DNA from: CAZLLV01 sp964560325
GTDB lineage: Bacteria > Acidobacteriota > Thermoanaerobaculia > Multivoradales > DATKCC01
Direction of reading: 5' to 3'
Length of the DNA: 16,624 nt
NCBI GenBank assembly: GCA_964560325.1
Contig: CAZLLV010000347.1
Span: 1-16,624, forward strand
The notes under the pieces: model-generated
Seen by the model: the letters and a program-made list of their open reading frames with translations, nothing else
What the model was told of the DNA's origin: nothing
Databases searched by the model: none
Made by a program: the position numbers and the translations under genes
In this document: one piece after another, positions 6,806-12,070 of the stretch
Numbering within the stretch: position 1 is the stretch's first letter
Layout of the letters: each line of letters begins with the position of its first letter

Positions 6806-7543
6806 TCAGAGCGCGCCGCCCGCCGGGCCGAGGTGGATCTCTTCGACCAGGGCGGGCTCGGGGGTGTCGAGGGCGTGGAGGATCGAGCGGGCGACCTCTT
6901 CGGCCGGGACCATCCGGGAGCGGTCCCACTCGCCCGGTACGCCGTTCCAGAGCGTGGTGTCGGTCGCTCCCGGGTAGACGGCGGTGACGAGGACGCCGCT
7001 GCCGGCGAGCTCTTCGCGTAGCGACGCCACCAGCCCGCGCACCCCCCACTTGCTCGCGCAGTAGGCGCCCCAGGTGGGAAAGCCGCGCGTCGCGGCGACC
7101 GACAGGATCGGCACCAGCCGGCCCGCGCCTGCCTCCCGCATCGCCGGCAGGAACGACCGCAACAGGTGGAAGGTCCCCATCAGGTTGGTCTCCACCGTCT
7201 CCCGGAACGCCTCCGGCGAGAGCTCGTCGAGCGGCGCGACCGCCAGCACGCCCGCCGCCGGCACCACCACCGCCGGAGCGCCGTGCGCGGCGAGAAGCCC
7301 CTCCGCCACCCGATCGACCGCCGCCGCGTCCCGTACGTCGCACACCGCCACCTCCCCCTTCCCACCCGCCCCGCGCACCAGCGCCAGCGACTCCTCCAAC
7401 GACTCCCGCGTCCGCCCCAGCAACGCCACCCGCCACCCCCGCCCACCCAACGCCACCGCCACCGCCCGCCCGATCCCCGACCCCGCGCCGGAGATCACGG
7501 CCAGACCGACGGTGGAAGCGGAGCTGTCAGATCGTCGCGTCAT
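6806..7543 (-). CDS. Short-chain dehydrogenase/reductase (SDR family oxidoreductase)
   Basis: The 245-residue product is a classical SDR enzyme with an NAD(P)-binding Rossmann fold. The glycine motif GAGSGIGR lies at residues 19-26, the adenine-binding DV at 69-70, and the catalytic tetrad is Asn120, Ser148, Tyr161 and Lys165 (YCASK at 161-165). The usual NNAG motif reads PAAG (95-98), so its first Asn is missing; this is seen in some members. YPGATDTTLW (190-199) matches the PG motif after the active site. The substrate cannot be told. The ATG at 7543 gives a normal length, but no clear ribosome binding site precedes it. Its 5' side abuts the tRNA-like element (7558-7666), and it may be read through from there. 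It is followed 63 bases later by the ribH promoter. Confidence 0.9.
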   Translation of the reverse strand: MTRRSDSSASTVGLAVISGAGSGIGRAVAVALGGRGWRVALLGRTRESLEESLALVRGAGGKGEVAVCDVRDAAAVDRVAEGLLAAHGAPAVVVPAAGVLAVAPLDELSPEAFRETVETNLMGTFHLLRSFLPAMREAGAGRLVPILSVAATRGFPTWGAYCASKWGVRGLVASLREELAGSGVLVTAVYPGATDTTLWNGVPGEWDRSRMVPAEEVARSILHALDTPEPALVEEIHLGPAGGAL

Positions 7544-7557
7544 GTAAGAAGCAGGTG

Positions 7558-7666
7558 TCGAGCCGGCCGGGATTTGAACCCGGGACCCTCTGACTCCCAG
7601 TCGCCTCGGAAGCGGACTAGGAAGGGTCACCCGAGGTCTGTTAAAGACACCAGGCAAACGGCTCGA
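7558..7666 (-). pseudogene. tRNA-like element with a tRNA-Pro-type 3' part
   Basis: Read on the minus strand, the element is closed by a perfect 8-bp inverted repeat (7659-7666 with 7558-7565), placed like an acceptor stem. Near its 3' end is a perfect T-arm (7567-7584, with GTTCAAATC). Between them is an 11-bp hairpin with one bulged base and a 7-base loop TTCCGAG (7594-7623), and a small 4-bp hairpin (7636-7648). The shape is cloverleaf-like, but at about 107 nt it is longer than any normal elongator tRNA, the D arm is not standard and CCA is not encoded. Bases 7566-7602 equal tRNA-Pro 11053-11089 except at one position. It could be a decayed tRNA-Pro, an integration scar in a tRNA gene, or a tRNA-like RNA. 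An automatic annotator might call it a tRNA. Confidence 0.5.
7566..7602. repeat. Direct repeat, left copy (matches tRNA-Pro)
   Basis: These 37 bases match 11053-11089 at 36 positions. They cover the T-arm, variable loop and 3' half of the anticodon arm of tRNA-Pro. The match stops at the acceptor stem, unlike most tRNA attachment sites, which run to the tRNA 3' end. Confidence 0.75.
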
Positions 7667-8196
7667 GGCGATCCTTCTCGTAAACCCTCAGAACGCTTGC
7701 CTTGCGATCCGTGCGCCCCATTGTAACCTCGAAGTGTGACCTCTCCGCAGCCTGCGCACCCTTTCCCGTCGGCATCTCAGTCCCAGCCCAGGAGCTCGAC
7801 TCCAAGTGCCCGGGTGCAAAGGGGCGGAGGTCGACTCAGCTCTTCGCTTCTGCCGGTCAAACCACCTCTTCACTCCGTGCTCCGCTCTGGCGGTAGACGC
7901 ACGGATTCATCGATTCTGTAAACTCGGGCAGTCACTAGCCATGAGCAGCCGGCGGATCCGGTAGGCGTCGGCTGCCCAGCCTGCCACAGTCCCCTCCCGA
8001 GCGGAGACGGACGGCTCCTCCATTGGTCCAGGTCTCCACCAGATCCGCGCCTTGCACCACCTCTCACCTCTTCCCGATCCGGTAGCCGACGAGCTCCGGG
8101 ACCTCCTCCCGACACTGGTCCGTTGCTTGGAGCGTGCGCTGCCCGAGGACGAGATCACGATGGTGGAGCGTGATCTGAACGGACTGGCGAAGCGCG
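7667..8196. other. Gap with little coding signal
   Basis: No gene with recognisable homology is seen on either strand. A TACAAT box (minus strand, 7725-7720) lies about 54 bases upstream of the tRNA-like element but has no good -35. From 8052 a plus-strand frame (TTG start) reads LRDLLPTLVRCLERALPEDE and on to about 8215, with codon use like a real gene; it may be the lost N-terminal part of the TPR gene that follows in another frame. Confidence 0.4.
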
Positions 8197-9357
8197 TTGG
8201 TGGCGTTGGGTCCGGGCTCACGGGCGGACGAGCCGCGTATCACCGCTCCCCTCCCACTGGCCGAGGCCGCGGTTCAGAATCTCCTGGCAGCCGAGCGGCC
8301 GGAGGAGCTTCTTCGGCATGACCGCCGGTTCGAGAGCCCTCTTCCCGCCCGGCTGTTGATCCGCCGGGCTTGCGCCGCCGGGTCGGTGGATGCCCTCGAG
8401 GCCCTGCGATCGGCGGAGCTGGCGGTTCGCGTTGCGGGGCGGGTCGATCCTGTGGATTGGGGAGCCGAGGCCGTCACCGCGGTCCGGTGCGAGGCTCGGG
8501 CTGCCCGGGTGGAGGCGCTCCTCCACCTCGGCGACTTCAGCGGGGCGTCAGGCGAGGCGCGGGAGCTGCTCGCCGAGGCGGACGAGCGGCTCGGTGCGCG
8601 TTTGCGGGGGGACCTCCACCTGCTCGGGGCGCTCGTCGCTCGGCGGTGCGGGGAGATCGAGGAGGCCGCCGGTCGGTTGATGACGGCTCGGGGTTTCTAC
8701 GAGCGGCTCGGGGACGAGGCGCGGCTGGGGCGGGCGCTCCTCCAGCTCGCGGAGGTGTACCGGGAGCACGGGCAGGTCGACCTGGCGGTGGAGTCGACGC
8801 GTCGGGCTGGAGGCTGCTTCGAGCAGGCGGGCGACCGGGGGTCGGAGCGGTACGCCCGGCACAACCTGGCGATCTACCTGTGCGATGCGGGGCGGCCGTT
8901 CGAGGCACGGGCGGAGCTGGAGCGGTCGCGGATGCTTTGGGACGAGGAGGTGGATCCACACGTGCGGGCGAGCTCGCGGTGGGTCGAGGGGCGGATTCAC
9001 GAGGAGATCGGCGATGTCTCGAGGGCCGAGGGGCTGTATCGCCGGGTGCGGAAGGAGCTTCTGGAGTTGGGGGCGGTGGGCGAGGCGGTGCGGGTGGGCC
9101 TGGACCTCGTCGGGCTTTGGGTCGAGAACGAGAGGTATGCGGACGCGGAGCGGGGCGCGAGGTGGCTCGAGGTGCTGTTGGGTTACGAGTCGGACTTGGC
9201 GGAGGTGCGGGTCGAGCTCGTCGGGCTTCGGGATGGGCTTCGTGAGCCCGAGACGCCGGGGGGAACTGCTCCGGCGGCTCGGAAGGATTCGGGGGCTGGT
9301 GCCTGGGAGGTGACGATGCCGCTTTGGGGGCGACTGCGCCAGACGTTGAGCTCCTAG
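8197..9357 (+). CDS. TPR-repeat protein of unknown function
   Basis: The frame codes for up to 386 residues. The start is unsure: TTG at 8197 and GTG at 8200 are both possible and neither has a good ribosome binding site. After about 35 residues comes LLRHDRRFESPLPARLLIRR, and from about residue 60 to 335 helical pairs of TPR type follow, such as ALLQLAEVYREHGQVDLAVE, YARHNLAIYLCDAGRPFEAR and RWVEGRIHEEIGDVSRAEGL. There is no signal peptide or membrane segment, so it should be cytoplasmic. TPR arrays bind other proteins; which partner is unknown. I recall similar proteins in Acidobacteriota that carry extra N-terminal sequence. A frame ending near 8215 (from 8052) could be that part, which would mean a frameshift and possibly an inactive gene. 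Confidence 0.7.
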   Translation: MVALGPGSRADEPRITAPLPLAEAAVQNLLAAERPEELLRHDRRFESPLPARLLIRRACAAGSVDALEALRSAELAVRVAGRVDPVDWGAEAVTAVRCEARAARVEALLHLGDFSGASGEARELLAEADERLGARLRGDLHLLGALVARRCGEIEEAAGRLMTARGFYERLGDEARLGRALLQLAEVYREHGQVDLAVESTRRAGGCFEQAGDRGSERYARHNLAIYLCDAGRPFEARAELERSRMLWDEEVDPHVRASSRWVEGRIHEEIGDVSRAEGLYRRVRKELLELGAVGEAVRVGLDLVGLWVENERYADAERGARWLEVLLGYESDLAEVRVELVGLRDGLREPETPGGTAPAARKDSGAGAWEVTMPLWGRLRQTLSS

Positions 9358-9784
9358 CCCGCTCGTCCTGCTTGTGCGCGGGCCTCTGTTCCCGGCTCAG
9401 CGGTTCGACGACCAGCATCGGCAGCCGCCGCCCCTCGTTGTCGCGTTGGTCAATCACAGATCATGTCGAGCGGTTGGCGGGGCTCGCAGGTCGGCCCTTG
9501 CCAGGCGCCGCTCAGTCACGCTTCCTTCGCCCGTTGCTTTGCGTTGCGAACCTGCGTCACGAACAGCTCGATCACCTGGTGTAGGCCATCGCTGCCGCCT
9601 GCGATGAGTCCCGCTGTCAGGACGACCCAGTGAACACGAGCCGCTGCGCCTCCCGCAGGGCAAGCTGGTGCTGCGAGCGGTGTGAGGCACCGGCGTTCGT
9701 AGTGATCCTGGGCCGGGCCGGCGTCTCGCTGGTTCCGGCCCTTGTTCCTGGGCGCAGCTCCCGTTGCTACGACCAGGAGCTCTT
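9358..9784. other. Intergenic region with gene debris
   Basis: No intact gene is seen. It holds a possible decayed minus-strand gene end (9516-9638) and a 7-bp inverted repeat GGGCCGG/CCGGCCC (9710-9716 with 9735-9741). A GCCCGC/GCGGGC pair just after the TPR gene stop could be a weak terminator without a T-run. Confidence 0.4.
9516..9638 (-). pseudogene. Possible remnant of a small membrane-protein gene
   Basis: The minus-strand frame ends in 40 residues that look like real protein: a hydrophobic stretch VHWVVLTAGLIAGGSDGLH followed by an amphipathic, basic tail ending in RNAKQRAKEA. This pattern (one membrane segment with GGSDG, then a charged tail) resembles the C-terminal ends of small hypothetical proteins I recall. 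Upstream in the same frame the sequence turns into unlikely composition, with no good start or ribosome binding site. I therefore take it as a truncated gene rather than an active one. It could also be chance. Confidence 0.3.
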
Positions 9785-9818
9785 CGTCATGAGTGTCTCT
9801 GCAGAGTAGGTCATGACG
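9785..9818. promoter_or_regulatory. 34-bp nested symmetric operator-like site
   Basis: CGTCATGA (9785-9792) and TCATGACG (9811-9818) form a perfect 8-bp inverted repeat. Exactly in its centre is the 10-bp palindrome CTCTGCAGAG (9797-9806), with four bases on each side. It lies five bases upstream of the -35 box of the RHH/nucleotidyltransferase unit. Confidence 0.6.
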
Positions 9819-9823
9819 TTGTA

Positions 9824-9852
9824 TTGACAATCGGGTGATCAGCTGTCATCTT
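9824..9852 (+). promoter_or_regulatory. Promoter of the RHH/nucleotidyltransferase unit
   Basis: TTGACA (9824-9829) with 17 bases to CATCTT (9847-9852), a weak -10. The start point should be about 9859, next to the ATG at 9860, so the mRNA may have no leader. This agrees with the lack of a ribosome binding site. Confidence 0.55.
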
Positions 9853-9864
9853 CCGTGGGATGAC
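9845..9864. promoter_or_regulatory. Second operator-like inverted repeat over the -10 box and start codon
   Basis: GTCATC (9845-9850) and GATGAC (9859-9864) are a perfect 6-bp inverted repeat spaced by eight bases. It repeats the GTCAT half-site of the 34-bp element. The two centres are 53 bp apart, close to five helical turns. Confidence 0.5.
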
Positions 9865-10351
9865 GACGAAGTCGAGCCAGATTCAGATCCGGGTCTCGCC
9901 GGAAGAGAAGGCGAGCCTCGAAGACCTGGCCCGCCGGGCCGGTCAGGGTGTGTCGGCGTACGTGCTGTCCAGGGCTCTGCCTTCGGCCCGGGTGCGGTTC
10001 GAGGAGCTCACGGAAGCGCTTGCCGAACCGGAGAACCGCCGCTTCGCCCTCGCCGAGCTCAACGACCTCCTGACCGGTCTGGCTCCCGCCGAGCTTCGGG
10101 AGGCGGTCGCCACGGCGCGTCTCGGCGAGCTCTCGCCCTACCTGGAAAACTACGTGGCGGCCATGGTGGAGCTGGCGTCGCAGCGCGCGGGTGTGGCACC
10201 GCCCGCCTGGACCCGCGACGTCCTCCCTCTGGAGGAGCCTGCCTTCGCCACGGACCTGCCCGGGCTCAGGCTCCATCTGCTGCGCTCGTCGCCGGTCGCC
10301 TTCAAGCGGCGCAACCTCTTCGTGGACGCCAGTCTCGGGGACCGGGTTTGA
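9860..10351 (+). CDS. Ribbon-helix-helix protein, probable antitoxin of a two-gene module
   Basis: The 163-residue product begins with a strand-helix-helix segment (residues 5-40): SQIQIRVSPEEKASLEDLAR then GQGVSAYVLSRAL. This matches RHH DNA-binding proteins of the DUF1778/CopG/Arc type, in which the strand of a dimer enters the major groove. The middle (about 45-115) is helical and has no known domain. The end carries LRLHLLRSSPVAFKRRN and LFVDASLGDRV, a compact block I have seen in similar proteins beside nucleotidyltransferase genes. Its stop overlaps the TTG start of the next gene, and its promoter is flanked by symmetric sites; both fit an autoregulating antitoxin. The start ATG has no ribosome binding site and may be leaderless. 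It could instead be a plain regulator. Confidence 0.75.
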   Translation: MTTKSSQIQIRVSPEEKASLEDLARRAGQGVSAYVLSRALPSARVRFEELTEALAEPENRRFALAELNDLLTGLAPAELREAVATARLGELSPYLENYVAAMVELASQRAGVAPPAWTRDVLPLEEPAFATDLPGLRLHLLRSSPVAFKRRNLFVDASLGDRV

Positions 10352-10899
10352 GCCCGCCGGGGGAGTTCGGTCTCTCCCGGGAGCAGATCCTGCGTCTCTT
10401 CGAACGGCTCGACGAGGAGCTGGCCCGGGAGGGCGCCGAAGGCGAGCTGTATCTCGTCGGGGGCGCCGTCATGTGCCTCGCGCTCGAGGCCCGAGACGCC
10501 ACGAGGGATGTCGACGGGGTCTTTCGACCGAGTCGGCTCGTCCGGGAGGCGGCGCGCCGGGTGGCGGCGAAGGCGGGGGTGCCGGAGAGCTGGCTCAACG
10601 ATGCGGTCAAGGGGTACCTGAGCCCCCGCGGCTCGTTCGATCGCTATCTGGAGCTCCCGCACCTCCAGGTCTTCGTCGCGCACCCCGCCTACTTGCTGGC
10701 GATGAAGTGCGCCGCCATGAGGCTGGGAGAGGAGTTCCACGACCTGGACGACGTGCGCTTTCTCCTGCGGTACCTCGATCTCTCGACCGTGGACGAGGCG
10801 CTGGCCGTCGTCACCCGGTACTTCGACGAGGACCGGCTGCCCCCGAAGACCCGCCTGGCGCTCGAAGAGCTGCTCCCTGGAGGCTCCGGGTCCGGGTGA
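10348..10899 (+). CDS. DUF6036-like nucleotidyltransferase, probable toxin
   Basis: The start is taken as TTG at 10348, which overlaps the stop of the RHH gene (TTGA). GGGGA lies six bases before it. The frame is open further upstream but runs there as a shadow of the RHH gene. The 183-residue product has a nucleotidyltransferase core: ELYLVGGAVMCLALEARDAT with the GG pair at residues 38-39, then RDVDGVF with the DxD metal-binding pair at 54-56. The second half contains YLLAMKCAAMRLGEEFHDLD and VRFLLRYLDL, typical of the DUF6036/AbiEii-like group. Related enzymes such as AbiEii and MenA act as toxins that transfer nucleotides to tRNA or proteins; for DUF6036 the target is, to my knowledge, not settled. 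The motifs look intact. Confidence 0.75.
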   Translation: MSPPGEFGLSREQILRLFERLDEELAREGAEGELYLVGGAVMCLALEARDATRDVDGVFRPSRLVREAARRVAAKAGVPESWLNDAVKGYLSPRGSFDRYLELPHLQVFVAHPAYLLAMKCAAMRLGEEFHDLDDVRFLLRYLDLSTVDEALAVVTRYFDEDRLPPKTRLALEELLPGGSGSG

Positions 10900-10905
10900 G
10901 CTCGA

Positions 10906-10925
10906 GCCGTCTCCTCGGAGACGGC
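10906..10925 (+). terminator. Strong hairpin after the nucleotidyltransferase gene
   Basis: GCCGTCTC (10906-10913) and GAGACGGC (10918-10925) form a perfect 8-bp stem with a CTCG loop, seven bases after the stop codon. No T-run follows, so it may end transcription poorly or protect the mRNA 3' end. Confidence 0.5.
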
Positions 10926-11012
10926 CTCATCGAGAAACAGAAATTGCGCCCGGCACCTCCTCGGCCACCGTCGTTTGTGCGCGTGTTGTTCATACAGAGT
11001 CTGGCGAAGGGA

Positions 11013-11038
11013 GATCCACTGGCTGATGTCAGTGGATC
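11013..11038 (-). terminator. Probable terminator of tRNA-Pro
   Basis: GATCCACTG (11013-11021) and CAGTGGATC (11030-11038) form a perfect 9-bp stem with an 8-base loop. It begins four bases after the CCA of tRNA-Pro on the minus strand and is followed there by a pyrimidine-rich TCTCCCTT. Confidence 0.65.
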
Positions 11039-11042
11039 AAAG

Positions 11043-11119
11043 TGGTCGGGACGCCGGGATTTGAACCCGGGACCCTCTGACCCCCAGTCAGATACGCTAC
11101 CAGGCTGCGCCACGTCCCG
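11043..11119 (-). tRNA. tRNA-Pro (anticodon GGG)
   Basis: On the minus strand the sequence folds as a normal cloverleaf: acceptor CGGGACG/CGTCCCG, a D arm with GCGC and AGCCTGGTA, an anticodon arm TCTGA/TCAGA with loop CTGGGGG, and a T arm CCGGG/CCCGG with TTCAAAT. The anticodon GGG reads the proline codon CCC (and CCU by wobble). The CCA end is encoded (11045-11043). It lies 39 bases after the MerR-family gene on the same strand and is probably cut from a longer transcript with HU and MerR, since I see no separate promoter. Confidence 0.95.
11053..11089. repeat. Direct repeat, right copy (within tRNA-Pro)
   Basis: These 37 bases match 7566-7602 at 36 positions, in the same orientation, 3.5 kb apart. 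The single difference lies in the anticodon loop region just after the GGG anticodon. Confidence 0.75.
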
Positions 11120-11158
11120 ACCGATGGATACGCCTTCGACTCCTTCGATCCACGCGCG

Positions 11159-11584
11159 CTAGGCGGTTGGGGGCTCTCGATCGAGGAGGGCCAGGATCTC
11201 CTTGGCGTCGTCCAGGACGCCTCGGATCTCCCCGCGCATGAGTTCTATCCGCTCGGCGGCGCGGGTGTCAAGGCCGTCCGCTCCGTCGCCGCCCGCGCCG
11301 TCTCCGTCCGCCCCGGCGCCCGGACCGCCGGCCGCGAGCTCGGTCTCGAGCCGCTTCTTGGCGCCGGCGATCGTGAAGCCCTCGTCGTAGAGGAGCTCCT
11401 TGATTCGGCGGATCAGCGCCAGCTCGTCCTCGCTGTAGACCCGCTGGCCGGAGCGCGACTTGTTCGGGGAGAGCTCGGGAAACTCGGTCTCCCAATAGCG
11501 CAGCACGTACGGCTGGATGTCGAGGAGCTTGCAGGCCTCCCCGATCTTGTAATAGAGCTGCTTCTGTTGCTTCTTGGCGGGCAT
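11159..11584 (-). CDS. MerR-family transcriptional regulator
   Basis: The 141-residue product has a winged-helix domain of MerR type at residues 10-70: YYKIGEACKLLDIQPYVLRY, WETEFPEL, SGQRVYSEDELALIRRIKEL and LLYDEGFTIAGAKKRLE. A linker very rich in Gly, Ala and Asp (about 82-105) leads to a helix (about 106-137) that should form the dimer coiled coil. No Cys or other effector site is present, so no metal or drug role can be given. ATG at 11584 has GAAGG six bases before it. The HU/IHF gene is 19 bases upstream, and tRNA-Pro follows; this ihfA-merR-tRNA-Pro order occurs in many other bacteria. The target genes of this conserved neighbour are, as far as I know, not established. Confidence 0.9.
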   Translation of the reverse strand: MPAKKQQKQLYYKIGEACKLLDIQPYVLRYWETEFPELSPNKSRSGQRVYSEDELALIRRIKELLYDEGFTIAGAKKRLETELAAGGPGAGADGDGAGGDGADGLDTRAAERIELMRGEIRGVLDDAKEILALLDREPPTA

Positions 11585-11603
11585 CTAGAGCCTTCGCTCG
11601 CGC

Positions 11604-11936
11604 CTACGAGTCTTTCGGGCGTGCGTCCTTGCGCACCGGCCGCACCAGGCGGCGCGCCGGCCGGAACGACAGCCCCTTGTGCGCCGGGATGAACAGCTTC
11701 TCGCCGCTCGTCGGGTTCACCCCCATGCGGCCGGGCCGGTCCTGGACCTGGAAGGTCCCGAAGTTCTTGATCTTGACCGGCCGTCCGTCCCCGAGGGTGG
11801 TCTTGACGGTGCCGAAGATCGCTTCCACGACCTCCGTCGCTTCGCTCTTGGTCAGCCCGCCGTGGCGGCGGTAGACCACGTCGATCAGGTCGGCCTTGGT
11901 CAGGCCCTTTCGCTCCGGCATCTCTTTCGTCGACAC
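11604..11936 (-). CDS. HU/IHF-family DNA-binding protein (IHF alpha-like)
   Basis: The 110-residue product is a small basic nucleoid protein. It has the helical dimer part GLTKADLIDVVYRRHGGLTK and then VKIKNFGTFQVQDRPGRMG. The family arm follows: VNPTSGEKLFIPAHKGLSF, with the Pro that inserts between base pairs and kinks DNA. GTG at 11936 is preferred because GGAG lies six bases before it; ATG at 11921 would cut five residues. The C-terminal tail (about 100-110) is rich in Lys, Arg and Asp. Its place before a MerR gene and tRNA-Pro is that of ihfA in other genomes, but sequence alone does not separate IHF alpha from HU here. The gene has its own promoter. Confidence 0.92.
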   Translation of the reverse strand: MSTKEMPERKGLTKADLIDVVYRRHGGLTKSEATEVVEAIFGTVKTTLGDGRPVKIKNFGTFQVQDRPGRMGVNPTSGEKLFIPAHKGLSFRPARRLVRPVRKDARPKDS

Positions 11937-11995
11937 GTATCGCTCCGCGAACGGTTGAGGCCGCTCCTCCCCGCTGAACTGAAAGAAGTGTGTGA

Positions 11996-12025
11996 AGTAT
12001 AGGCTACGAAGTCCGCATCACACAA
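11996..12025 (-). promoter_or_regulatory. Promoter of the HU-MerR-tRNA-Pro unit
   Basis: On the minus strand, TTGTGT (12025-12020), 18 bases, TATACT (12001-11996). The -10 is identical to that of ribH, the -35 is weaker. The start point should be about 11989, leaving a leader of some 50 bases. Confidence 0.6.
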
Positions 12026-12070
12026 GGATGACGACAGGGCCCGAAGCATTTCGTGGACAGCTCGATTCGT

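Noticed and set aside
7558..7666. A functional tRNA-Pro(GGG) at the left repeat
   Set aside because: The 5' half of the anticodon stem does not pair with the 3' half (only two pairs), position 37 would be A instead of G, and no D arm of normal form is present.
7560..7960. tmRNA with its 3' domain at the tRNA-like element
   Set aside because: No 5' tmRNA domain (GATTCGACGGG type), no tag-peptide frame and no matching acceptor 5' strand were found in the 400 bases upstream on the minus strand.
7870..8221. Two small minus-strand frames of 81 and 104 codons
   Set aside because: Arg/Ser/Pro-rich, no ribosome binding site and no family resemblance.
8537..9457. Minus-strand frame opposite the TPR gene, beginning MIDQRDNEGRRLPMLVVEPL
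   Set aside because: The first 35 residues look plausible, but the rest is Pro/Arg/Ala-rich antisense of the TPR gene with no stop between. I cannot support a gene.
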